12,300 bases of DNA, from assembly GCA_029864385.1 (NCBI GenBank), contig JAOTTL010000112.1:1-12300 (forward strand), read 5' to 3'. Below, in pieces: positions 6,948 through 12,300 of this stretch (position 1 is the stretch's first letter; every line of letters begins with the position of its first letter). Position numbers and translations under genes: made by a program. The DNA comes from SG8-41 sp029864385. GTDB lineage: Bacteria > Pseudomonadota > Gammaproteobacteria > Burkholderiales > SG8-41. The notes beneath the pieces are model-generated. The model was not told the origin of the DNA, searched no databases, and saw only the letters and a list, made by a program, of their open reading frames with translations.

Positions 6948-7925
6948 ATGAAGGCAGCCATTTTGGGTTTTCTGGGAGCACTGCTTGCGACCGCGGTTGC
7001 GCCCCTGTGGGCGCAGGGCGCGGGTGATTTTCCAAACAAGCCGATCCGTCTCGTGATTCCCTATCCGCCGGGCGGCGGCATGGATACGATCGGACGTCCG
7101 TTCGCACGCCAACTCTCTGCCAACATCGGCCAGCAGGTCGTGGTTGACAATCGTGGCGGCGCGAACGGCACTATCGGTATGGAGATCGTCGCGCGCGCAA
7201 GTCCTGATGGCTATACCATCGGGTTTGCGCTGAGCGCCCAGCGCGCCATCAATCCGGGTCTCTACCGGAAACTGCCGTACGATTCCGTCAAGAGTTTTGC
7301 CCCACTCACGCTCTTTGCCGACGGATGCTACCTGCTCGTGGTGAATCCCGCAGTGCCCGCGAAATCGGTAAAGGAGTTGATCGCGCTCGCGCGCGCGAAG
7401 CCGAACGGGCTCACGATGGCGTCATCGGGCAACGGCAGCGGCGGACATCTTGCAGCCGCACTGCTGATGAGCATGACCGGCACCAAGTTGCTGCATGTTC
7501 CGTATAGAGGCGGCGGCCCGGCACTCGTCGCGCTGCTGTCGGGTCAGGTGCAGACGTTGTTCGCGACCTATGCGGTATCGAAAGGGCACATTGCGGCCGG
7601 CCGCTTGCGTGCGCTGGGCGTGTCGACGGCGAGGCGGCCGGCGGCGATTCCCGATATCCCGACAATCGCCGAGGCAGGCGTGCCGGGTTACGACTCGAGC
7701 CCGTGGTACGCGTACGTCGCGCCGGCGGGAACGCCGCGCGCGATCGTCATGCAGCTCAACCGCGAGATCGTGCGCGCGCTGAACCACCCTGATTACCGGA
7801 AGATGCTACTGGCGAGCGCGATCGAGCCCATCGGGAGCTCGCCCGAGAAGCTCGGCGCACACATCAAGAGCGAGATGGTGAAATGGGCCAAGGTTATCAA
7901 GGCAGCCGGTGCGAAAATCGACTGA
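6948..7925 (+). CDS. Bug/TctC-family periplasmic solute-binding protein (325 aa)
   Basis: Bug proteins are the extracytoplasmic receptors of tripartite tricarboxylate transporters and bind carboxylates and other small acids. The protein has a Sec signal peptide: MKAA, a hydrophobic stretch to about residue 20, and a likely cleavage near LWA-QGA (22-25). Next come the family's KPIRLVIPYPPGGGMD segment (31-46, with Asp46), the DNRGGANGTIG segment, SPDGYTIGF, the SSGNGSGGH loop, VPYRGGGPAL and PTIAEAGVPGYD. Length (325) is typical. No TctA or TctB membrane subunits are in the window, so it is an orphan receptor here, as is common in Burkholderiales. It follows the acyl-CoA ligase by 55 bases and precedes the Gfo/Idh gene by 70, suggesting one operon. 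The ligand is probably the acid metabolised by its neighbours (inference). Confidence 0.93.
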   Translation: MKAAILGFLGALLATAVAPLWAQGAGDFPNKPIRLVIPYPPGGGMDTIGRPFARQLSANIGQQVVVDNRGGANGTIGMEIVARASPDGYTIGFALSAQRAINPGLYRKLPYDSVKSFAPLTLFADGCYLLVVNPAVPAKSVKELIALARAKPNGLTMASSGNGSGGHLAAALLMSMTGTKLLHVPYRGGGPALVALLSGQVQTLFATYAVSKGHIAAGRLRALGVSTARRPAAIPDIPTIAEAGVPGYDSSPWYAYVAPAGTPRAIVMQLNREIVRALNHPDYRKMLLASAIEPIGSSPEKLGAHIKSEMVKWAKVIKAAGAKID

Positions 7926-7995
7926 GTCCGCGCGTTCAGCCGCCGAGCTCGAGCCTCTATGAGGCGATACGCCGGAACCTGAAGAGGAGAGCATC

Positions 7996-9084
7996 ATCGC
8001 TCTCGAACGAAAAGACGTAGGCCTGGCTGTCATTGGCGCAGGCCGCATTGGCACGCTGCGCGCACGGCTCGCGGCGCAGCATCCAGGGGTGCGCTACATC
8101 GCCGTATCCGACCGGGAGCCCGCGCGCGCGCGCGAGCTGGCCCAGCAGGTGGGTGCCCAGTCCCACTCGGGCGATAACCTCGAGGTGATTTCGCGCCCGG
8201 AAGTCAACGCGGTGATCGTTTCGACCAGCGAGGGCGAACACATGGCGCCGGTGCTGGCGGCGGTGGCGCAGGGCAAGGCGGTGCTGGTGGAGAAGCCGAT
8301 TGCGCTGACGCTCGCCGACGCCGACGCGATGGTCGAGGCGATCGAGAAGAACGGCGCGAGCGTGCGTGTGGGCTACAGCCGCCGCTACAAGGAGCGCTAC
8401 CTCATCGCGAAGGAGCAGATCGTGCAGGGCCGTATCGGCCGGATGACCGGCGCCGCAGCGCGCGTCTACAACTCACGCTCGCAGGCGCTCGCCATCCTGA
8501 AGCGCCACCGTGAGGCGACGCCGGTCGTGGATGCGCTAACGTACTACGTGGACCTCATGAGCTGGCTGCAGGGCGGCACACCGATCACGGAGGTCTATGC
8601 CCGGGGCCAGAAAGGCGTTCTCAAGGAGGCGGGCTTCGACGTCGATGACGTGAGCTGGGCTGTCTTCACTTATGCCGACGGGACGGTGATCAACCTCGGC
8701 ATCAGCTACGCACTGCCGGAAAAGTATCCAGCGCGGGGGCACGCGGCGCGGGTCGAGGTGCTCGGAACCGGCGGCGTGATGATCCTGGATGATGATCATA
8801 CCGACCAGTTGATGTACACGGAGAAGGGGATCCCGCACGTCTATCTGCCGGACCAATCGGTGAACATGGTGTTCCTCCAGAGCGGAACGCCGGGTGACTG
8901 GGCGCTTGGCGATTTCTGGGGTCCGATCGCGAACGAGACCCGCGCGTGGCTCGACCATCTCTCGATGGGCCGGCCCTGCGTGCTGGCGACGCCGCGTGAG
9001 GCGCGCGCAACGCTGGAGGCAACGCTTGCCATCGAGCATTCGATAGCAGCACGCCGGCCGGTCATGCTGCCGCTGGCGCGGTGA
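7996..9084 (+). CDS. Gfo/Idh/MocA-family NAD(P)-dependent oxidoreductase, apparent non-canonical (ATC) start
   Basis: These enzymes oxidise or reduce sugars, inositols and related compounds with NAD(P). The Rossmann motif GAGRIG (residues 14-19) and the preceding beta strand LAVI are encoded upstream of the first ATG/GTG/TTG in this frame, GTG at 8089. That start would remove the cofactor site. The frame opens after a TGA at 7960-7962 and has no ATG, GTG or TTG before 8089. A good AGGAG lies at 7985-7989, 6 bases before ATC at 7996, which I take as the start; CTG at 8023 is an alternative. A sequencing error in an ATG is possible. EKPIAL follows, with Lys100 the usual catalytic Lys. The catalytic-helix region reads PVVDALTYYVDL, with Tyr where many members have His. 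About 362 residues in all. It could produce the lactone opened by the SMP-30-like enzyme. Confidence 0.85.
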   Translation: MALERKDVGLAVIGAGRIGTLRARLAAQHPGVRYIAVSDREPARARELAQQVGAQSHSGDNLEVISRPEVNAVIVSTSEGEHMAPVLAAVAQGKAVLVEKPIALTLADADAMVEAIEKNGASVRVGYSRRYKERYLIAKEQIVQGRIGRMTGAAARVYNSRSQALAILKRHREATPVVDALTYYVDLMSWLQGGTPITEVYARGQKGVLKEAGFDVDDVSWAVFTYADGTVINLGISYALPEKYPARGHAARVEVLGTGGVMILDDDHTDQLMYTEKGIPHVYLPDQSVNMVFLQSGTPGDWALGDFWGPIANETRAWLDHLSMGRPCVLATPREARATLEATLAIEHSIAARRPVMLPLAR

Positions 9085-9096
9085 AAGGCGGAATTA

Positions 9097-9126
9097 GGCC
9101 GCACATGAACGCAGATAAACGCCGAT
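9097..9126 (+). repeat. Degenerate decamer tandem repeat, copy 2 (three units)
   Basis: Three adjacent 10-base units, each ending in CAT or GAT, with consensus RAACGCMGAT. The last 17 bases (9111-9127) are identical to 1757-1773. It begins 12 bases after the Gfo/Idh stop codon. Confidence 0.7.
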
Positions 9127-9141
9127 ACAAGGATGTTACCG

Positions 9142-9169
9142 GTGACCAGTGACGAGTGAACGGTGAACC
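9142..9169 (+). repeat. Heptamer array, forward, four units (GTGAMSN)
   Basis: Four tandem 7-base units, all starting GTGA: GTGACCA, GTGACGA, GTGAACG and GTGAACC. Bases 9155-9168 can pair with 9207-9220 at 12 of 14 positions, giving a long stem with a 38-base loop. Confidence 0.75.
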
Positions 9170-9198
9170 GAGAGAACCATTTCGCGCTCAAATCTTGC

Positions 9199-9219
9199 CG
9201 TTCAGCATTCACCATTCAC
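9199..9219 (-). repeat. Heptamer array, inverted, three units
   Basis: On the + strand the units read CGTTCAG, CATTCAC and CATTCAC; in reverse complement they are GTGAATG, GTGAATG and CTGAACG. The array faces the forward array at 9142-9169. Confidence 0.7.
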
Positions 9220-9438
9220 TGATTGTCCGCAGGGAGTAGAGACCGGGGACAAGCCGCTGTACACCGGGCCCGGCGCCGGTTGTATCCGCGGTGCCGGAGG
9301 GCATCGACCTCGTCGATTGCGCGCGTAGTCTTCCTGCCTACGTTGGCTGCGGCGCATCGGCGCCGCGCTCGACCTACCAGCTATTGCGCAAGTGTCCACA
9401 ATGTAAAACGCGCGTCGCGTCGCCCGCCGCCGGCGTCG

Positions 9439-9467
9439 TTGACCCCGACGATACGGCTAGCTAGACT
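9439..9467 (+). promoter_or_regulatory. Sigma70-type promoter candidate for the cyclase/MmgE genes
   Basis: TTGACC (9439-9444, 5 of 6 to consensus) and TAGACT (9462-9467, 4 of 6) are separated by exactly 17 bases. Transcription would start near 9474 and give a leader of about 33 bases with an AAGGA ribosome site at 9494-9498, 8 bases before the ATG at 9507. It is the best promoter match in the window. Confidence 0.6.
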
Positions 9468-9506
9468 GCCAAGCTCCTCCGCCTGACCACAAGAAGGACT
9501 ACCCGC

Positions 9507-10511
9507 ATGGCAACCAAGCTCAAACTCAAGGACACTCGCGACAAGAAGCACCGCAAGCTCAAGCGCAAGGACGTGCATGCCGCAGCGAAGCGGTTGAAGA
9601 ACTGGGGAAAATGGGGGAAGACCGACGAAATCGGCACCCTCAATTACGTGGCCCCTGGGGACGTGGTCGCGGCGGCGCAGCTCGTGCGCAAGGGAAAGGT
9701 AATCTCTTTGGCGCTCAACTACGATCAGCACGGCCCGCAGGGCGGCAAGAGCAAGTATCCGTCGCTGGGCCGGTTCAATCCGATTCACATGATGACGCGC
9801 ACCGGAACCGACGCCTACTCCGGGGTGCTCGATCACCGCAAGATCCGCGGCACCGACGACATCATCATCATGCCCCTGCAGTGCAGCACCCAGTGGGACG
9901 GACTGGGCCACATCATGTACTACGATCATATGTGGAACGGCTACGACTGCCGCAATGTCACTTCGGCTGGCGCGCAGAAGGGCGGGATCGAGAAGACCAA
10001 GGAAAAGATGGTCGGCCGCGGCGTGCTGCTCGACGTGCCGCGCGCGCTCGGGAAGAAATGGCTCCCCGACGGTTTTGCCGTCACGAATGACGTGCTGGAT
10101 TACACCGCAGACAAGCAGGGCGTGGTGGTGCGCCGTGGCGACTACCTGCTGGTGCGCACCGGTCACGTGGAGCGCTGCCTGTCGGCGAAGAGCTGGGACG
10201 GCTACTCGGGCGGCGATGCGCCGGGGCTCGCGTTCGAGACGCTCGATTGGCTGCAGGAGAAGCAGGTGGCGGCGATCGTCACCGATACGTGGGGCGTGGA
10301 GGTGCGCCCCAACGAGGCCGAGGACACCAACCAGCCCTGGCACTGGATCGCGATTCCCATCATGGGCCTGACGGTCGGTGAGATATTCTATCTGGCCGAT
10401 CTGGCCAAGGATTGCGCCGAGGATCAGCGCTACGAATTCATGTTCGTCGCGCCGGCGCTGCCGATAACCGGCGCGGTGGGCTCGCCTTCCAACCCGCTTG
10501 CCATCAAGTAA
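9507..10511 (+). CDS. Cyclase-family (PF04199-type, kynurenine formamidase-like) metal-dependent hydrolase (334 aa)
   Basis: Cyclase-family proteins use a His/Asp-rich metal site to hydrolyse amides, lactones or cyclic compounds; kynurenine formamidase is the best-known relative. The NWGKWGKTDEIGTLNYV segment (32-48) is typical of the longer members. The metal motif, usually HxGTHxDxPxH, reads STQWDGLGH (127-135), keeping Asp131 and His135 but with Gln129 where the second His would be. RGVLLDVPR (171-179), GDYLLVRTGH (211-220), VTDTWGVE (258-265) and WHWIAIPIMGL (278-288) follow the family order. The first 31 residues hold 14 Lys/Arg, an unusual basic tail that is not a signal peptide. Start ATG 9507 has an AAGGA site. 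It probably shares a transcript with the MmgE/PrpD gene 61 bases downstream. Substrate unknown. Confidence 0.87.
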   Translation: MATKLKLKDTRDKKHRKLKRKDVHAAAKRLKNWGKWGKTDEIGTLNYVAPGDVVAAAQLVRKGKVISLALNYDQHGPQGGKSKYPSLGRFNPIHMMTRTGTDAYSGVLDHRKIRGTDDIIIMPLQCSTQWDGLGHIMYYDHMWNGYDCRNVTSAGAQKGGIEKTKEKMVGRGVLLDVPRALGKKWLPDGFAVTNDVLDYTADKQGVVVRRGDYLLVRTGHVERCLSAKSWDGYSGGDAPGLAFETLDWLQEKQVAAIVTDTWGVEVRPNEAEDTNQPWHWIAIPIMGLTVGEIFYLADLAKDCAEDQRYEFMFVAPALPITGAVGSPSNPLAIK

Positions 10512-10528
10512 TTCCTGAAAAGTGGTGG

Positions 10529-10563
10529 GTGACGGCTGACGGGTGACGCGTGACGGGTAGCGA
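10529..10563 (+). repeat. Heptamer array, five units, filling the leader of the MmgE/PrpD gene
   Basis: Five tandem 7-base units: GTGACGG, CTGACGG, GTGACGC, GTGACGG and the degenerate GTAGCGA. It ends 9 bases before the GTG start of the next gene and occupies the space where its ribosome site should be. Confidence 0.8.
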
Positions 10564-10572
10564 GTTGACGCC

Positions 10573-11952
10573 GTGAGTGTCACGGCACGACGCGGCAGGG
10601 ACATCTCGCCGCTCATTCGCAAGCTCGCCTCATACATCGCAGGTGCGCCGCGCCGCGCGCTGCCGCGGGTGGTGGCCGAGCGCGCGAAGCTCCATCTTCT
10701 GGATACGCTAGCTGCGATGATTTCCGGTTCACGGCTGCTTCCGGGTCGCCGCGCCATCAGCTTTGCGGCCGCGCAGGGTGGCGCGCGCGAGGCGTGCGTG
10801 ATCGGCAGCCGCATCGTTACCTCGGCCGTCAATGCGGCGCTCGCGAACGGCATGCATGGTCACTCGGACGAGACGGACGACACGTACTATCTTGCGCTGG
10901 TGCATCCCGGCTGCAGCATCGTGCCCGCGGCACTCGCCATGGCCGAGCGCGAGCGCGCGGGCGGCACGGCGCTGCTGCGCGCAATGGTGCTCGGTTACGA
11001 CCTGTGCGCGCGTGTGTCCCAGGCACTCGGCCTCGAGCGCTTCCGCAGCCGCGGCCACTCGACTCACAGCTTCGGCGGCATCTTCGGGTCGGCCGCCGCC
11101 GCCGGCGCGCTTGCCCGTCTCGATGCCGACCGCGTTCGCTATCTCCTCTCCTACGCGGCGCAGCAGGCCTCGGGGCTCTCATGCTGGGCACGCGATACCG
11201 AGCACATCGAGAAGGCGTTTCATTTCGGCGGCATGCCGGCTCGCAACGGGGTAACCGCCGCCATCATGGTGGGCATGCGCTTCACCGCGGTGGAAGACGT
11301 CTTCTCGGGGGATCGCAGTTTCTTTCACGCCTTTGGCGCAACGGCCGAGCCGCAGCGCCTGGTCGAAGGCCTGGGCCGCGAGTTCGAGCTCATGAACACC
11401 GCGATCAAGCGCTGGCCCGTGGGCTACCCGATCCAGGCGCCGCTCGACGCCGTCTCAAATCTCGTTGCGGCGCACGGTGTCCGGGCGGCGGATGTGGAGC
11501 GCCTGGTGGTGACGATCGACGAGCAGGGAGCGCGCACGGTCAACCGCCGCAAGATGGCGAGCATCAACATTCAGCACCTGGTCGCCATGATGTTGATCGA
11601 CGGCGAGATCACCTTTGAGACAGCGCACGACGAGGCGCGCGTGCGTGACCCTCGGATCGTCCGTTTGAAGCGGCGCATCGAGCTCGCGGGAAGCGCCACG
11701 CTTTCACGCGCCAAAACGACGCAGGCGATCGTGGAGCTCGTCACGCGCGACGGCAGGCGGCTACGGCACCATACCCGGGCGGTCCGGGGAACCGCGGCGA
11801 ACCCCATGTCGCGTGACGAAGTGGCGGCGAAAAGCCGCGACTTGCTCCTGCCGGTGATCGGCGCCCGGCGTACACAGCAGCTGATCGACACCGTATGGCG
11901 CATCGAGCGTGTGGGCGACGTGCGGCAGCTTCGGCCACTTCTGCAAGTCTGA
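10573..11952 (+). CDS. MmgE/PrpD family protein (459 aa), distinct from the upstream PrpD
   Basis: The family includes 2-methylcitrate dehydratase, cis-aconitate decarboxylase and many uncharacterised relatives. The protein is full length for the generic MmgE group. It shows HLLDTLAAMISG (41-52), NGMHGHSDETDDTYYLALVHPG (93-114, the active-site His/Asp region), HSTHSFGGIFGSAAAAG (162-178), HFGGMPARNG (217-226) and KRWPVGYPIQAPLDAV (279-294), then a C-terminal domain. It lacks the ADRDHC and LGHRRRR signatures of the PrpD at the left edge, so it is a separate paralogue and should not be named prpD. The GTG at 10573 is the only possible near-N-terminal start, since an in-frame TAG lies at 10558; the ribosome site is poor because a 7-base repeat array precedes it. 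It may be translated by coupling to the cyclase gene. Substrate not known. Confidence 0.88.
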   Translation: MSVTARRGRDISPLIRKLASYIAGAPRRALPRVVAERAKLHLLDTLAAMISGSRLLPGRRAISFAAAQGGAREACVIGSRIVTSAVNAALANGMHGHSDETDDTYYLALVHPGCSIVPAALAMAERERAGGTALLRAMVLGYDLCARVSQALGLERFRSRGHSTHSFGGIFGSAAAAGALARLDADRVRYLLSYAAQQASGLSCWARDTEHIEKAFHFGGMPARNGVTAAIMVGMRFTAVEDVFSGDRSFFHAFGATAEPQRLVEGLGREFELMNTAIKRWPVGYPIQAPLDAVSNLVAAHGVRAADVERLVVTIDEQGARTVNRRKMASINIQHLVAMMLIDGEITFETAHDEARVRDPRIVRLKRRIELAGSATLSRAKTTQAIVELVTRDGRRLRHHTRAVRGTAANPMSRDEVAAKSRDLLLPVIGARRTQQLIDTVWRIERVGDVRQLRPLLQV

Positions 11953-11958
11953 TACTGC

Positions 11959-11993
11959 GTGACGAGTGGCTGGTGGTTGATGAGCGGTGGAAA
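11959..11993 (+). repeat. Degenerate heptamer array, forward, five units
   Basis: A 7-base period of GTGNNNN is kept over five units: GTGACGA, GTGGCTG, GTGGTTG, ATGAGCG and GTGGAAA. It starts 6 bases after the MmgE/PrpD stop codon and overlaps the candidate -35 element at 11977-11982. Confidence 0.55.
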
Positions 11994-12004
11994 AGCGCTA
12001 GAAT
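11977..12004 (+). promoter_or_regulatory. Sigma70-type promoter candidate for the amidohydrolase gene
   Basis: TTGATG (11977-11982, 4 of 6) and TAGAAT (11999-12004, 5 of 6) are spaced by 16 bases. The -35 lies in the forward heptamer array, and the predicted start near 12011 lies before the inverted array at 12028-12055, which would fall in the 5' leader. Confidence 0.5.
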
Positions 12005-12027
12005 GCGTCCGGCCTGCAGCTTGCCTT

Positions 12028-12055
12028 CGATTCACGAGTCACGAATTTCGAATCA
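12028..12055 (-). repeat. Heptamer array, inverted, four units (CGANTCA)
   Basis: Four tandem 7-base units on the + strand: CGATTCA, CGAGTCA, the degenerate CGAATTT, and CGAATCA. In reverse complement three of them are TGANTCG-type units of the GTGA family. The array lies 18 bases before the amidohydrolase start. Confidence 0.7.
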
Positions 12056-12073
12056 CCTTTCCAGAGGAAGCCG

Positions 12074-12300
12074 ATGAATATCGATCTGCACAACCACGTC
12101 ATTCCCCCATCCGTCGTCGAGGCGATCCGGGCCCACCCGGAGCGCTTTGGCACGCGCCTCGAGGAGCGGAACGGTCAGTCCTACTTCGACAGCCACGGAC
12201 GGATGACCCCGCTCCTGCCGGAGTTCTGCGACGTCGACGCCAAGATTGCCTGGATGGACCGCGTCGGGATGGACATGGCGGCGATCTCGGTGGGCCCCCC
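12074..12300 (+). CDS. Amidohydrolase family protein, ACMSD-like, N-terminal part (cut by window end)
   Basis: ACMSD-type amidohydrolases are metal-dependent decarboxylases or hydrolases of aromatic and other carboxylates. The first 75 codons are present and the frame is open to the end. The HxH metal motif is seen at once in IDLHNHVIPP (3-12, His6 and His8), and the segment WMDRVGMDMAAISVGP near the right edge is typical of the family's second beta strand region. The ATG has an AGAGGAAG site 3-10 bases upstream. A candidate promoter at 11977-12004 suggests its own transcription, though it could also be the last gene of the cyclase/MmgE unit. The remaining metal and catalytic residues lie outside the window, so the reaction cannot be assigned. 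Confidence 0.85.
   Translation, partial: MNIDLHNHVIPPSVVEAIRAHPERFGTRLEERNGQSYFDSHGRMTPLLPEFCDVDAKIAWMDRVGMDMAAISVGP

Larger units (their letters stand above)
9085..9506. other. 422-base intergenic region with two repeat families and a promoter; no gene
   Basis: From left to right it holds a decamer repeat (9097-9126), a forward heptamer array (9142-9169), an inverted heptamer array (9199-9219), a GC-rich stretch around 9261-9280 with the short palindrome CCGGGCCCGG, and a sigma70-like promoter (9439-9467). Small frames here, such as an 87-codon Arg/Ser/Ala-rich one at 9223-9486, lack a ribosome site and recognisable domains. Confidence 0.6.

Noticed and set aside
8089..9084. GTG 8089 as the start of the Gfo/Idh gene
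   Set aside because: It would delete the GAGRIG cofactor motif, which is intact in the same frame just upstream.
9142..9219. CRISPR-like array
   Set aside because: Units are 7 bases, contiguous, without unique spacers; no cas genes are present.
9263..9280. GC-rich palindrome CCGGGCCCGG and nearby CCGG repeats as a terminator
   Set aside because: No U-tract follows, and such GC-only palindromes are expected in this base composition.
9223..9486. 87-codon + strand frame in the large gap
   Set aside because: Arg/Ser/Ala-rich, no ribosome site, no domain, and it overlaps the promoter and repeat region.
9381..10853. Long antisense reading frame (490 codons, - strand) opposite the cyclase gene and the start of the MmgE/PrpD gene
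   Set aside because: It overlaps two well-supported genes, has a low-complexity His/Arg/Ala composition, no recognisable domain and no ribosome site; such frames are common opposite high-GC genes.
1..12300. tRNA, rRNA, insertion sequence or phage genes
   Set aside because: No cloverleaf, rRNA segment, transposase or integrase motif was seen on either strand.

Overview
The window looks like a high-GC, Gram-negative chromosome, most likely a betaproteobacterium of the Burkholderiales type or a close relative. The basis is the G/C-rich third codon positions, a periplasmic Bug/TctC-type solute receptor (a family greatly expanded in that group), and several small-molecule catabolic enzymes typical of such genomes: MmgE/PrpD, cyclase, SMP-30, enolase-superfamily and Gfo/Idh/MocA proteins. 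The taxonomic call is inference. There are no rRNA, tRNA, transposase, phage or CRISPR features.

Left block (1-2811, + strand): the C-terminal part of a 2-methylcitrate dehydratase (prpD), then a 200-residue papain-like C39-type protein with an apparent Cys/His/Asp triad. After a 231-base gap carrying two kinds of short degenerate repeat comes a PEP mutase/isocitrate lyase superfamily enzyme of the oxaloacetate decarboxylase type.

Middle block (2839-4936, - strand): a two-gene operon, an SMP-30/gluconolactonase-like lactonase followed 4 bases later by a mandelate racemase-type enolase-superfamily enzyme. It converges on the left block around a perfect 14-bp palindrome and diverges from the right block across a 330-base control region.

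Right block (5267-12300, + strand): an acyl-CoA ligase, a Bug-family periplasmic binding protein and a Gfo/Idh/MocA oxidoreductase with no conventional start codon; then, behind a good sigma70-like promoter, a cyclase-family metal hydrolase and a second MmgE/PrpD protein; and finally, behind another candidate promoter, the start of an ACMSD-type amidohydrolase cut by the window edge.

Together the genes read as an uptake-and-degradation island for an organic or sugar acid: periplasmic capture (Bug), oxidation (Gfo/Idh), lactone opening (SMP-30), dehydration or racemisation (enolase superfamily), CoA activation (acyl-CoA ligase), ring or amide hydrolysis (cyclase, amidohydrolase), and dehydration or C-C cleavage of tricarboxylate-like intermediates (MmgE/PrpD and isocitrate lyase superfamily). 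The substrate cannot be named from sequence.

The most unusual feature lies between the genes. Most gaps carry short, degenerate tandem repeats of fixed period (7, 9 or 10 bases). The 7-base family, of GTGA-type units, occurs in at least five gaps, twice as a forward array followed by an inverted array, and it overlaps candidate promoter elements, start codons and the convergent-gene junction.
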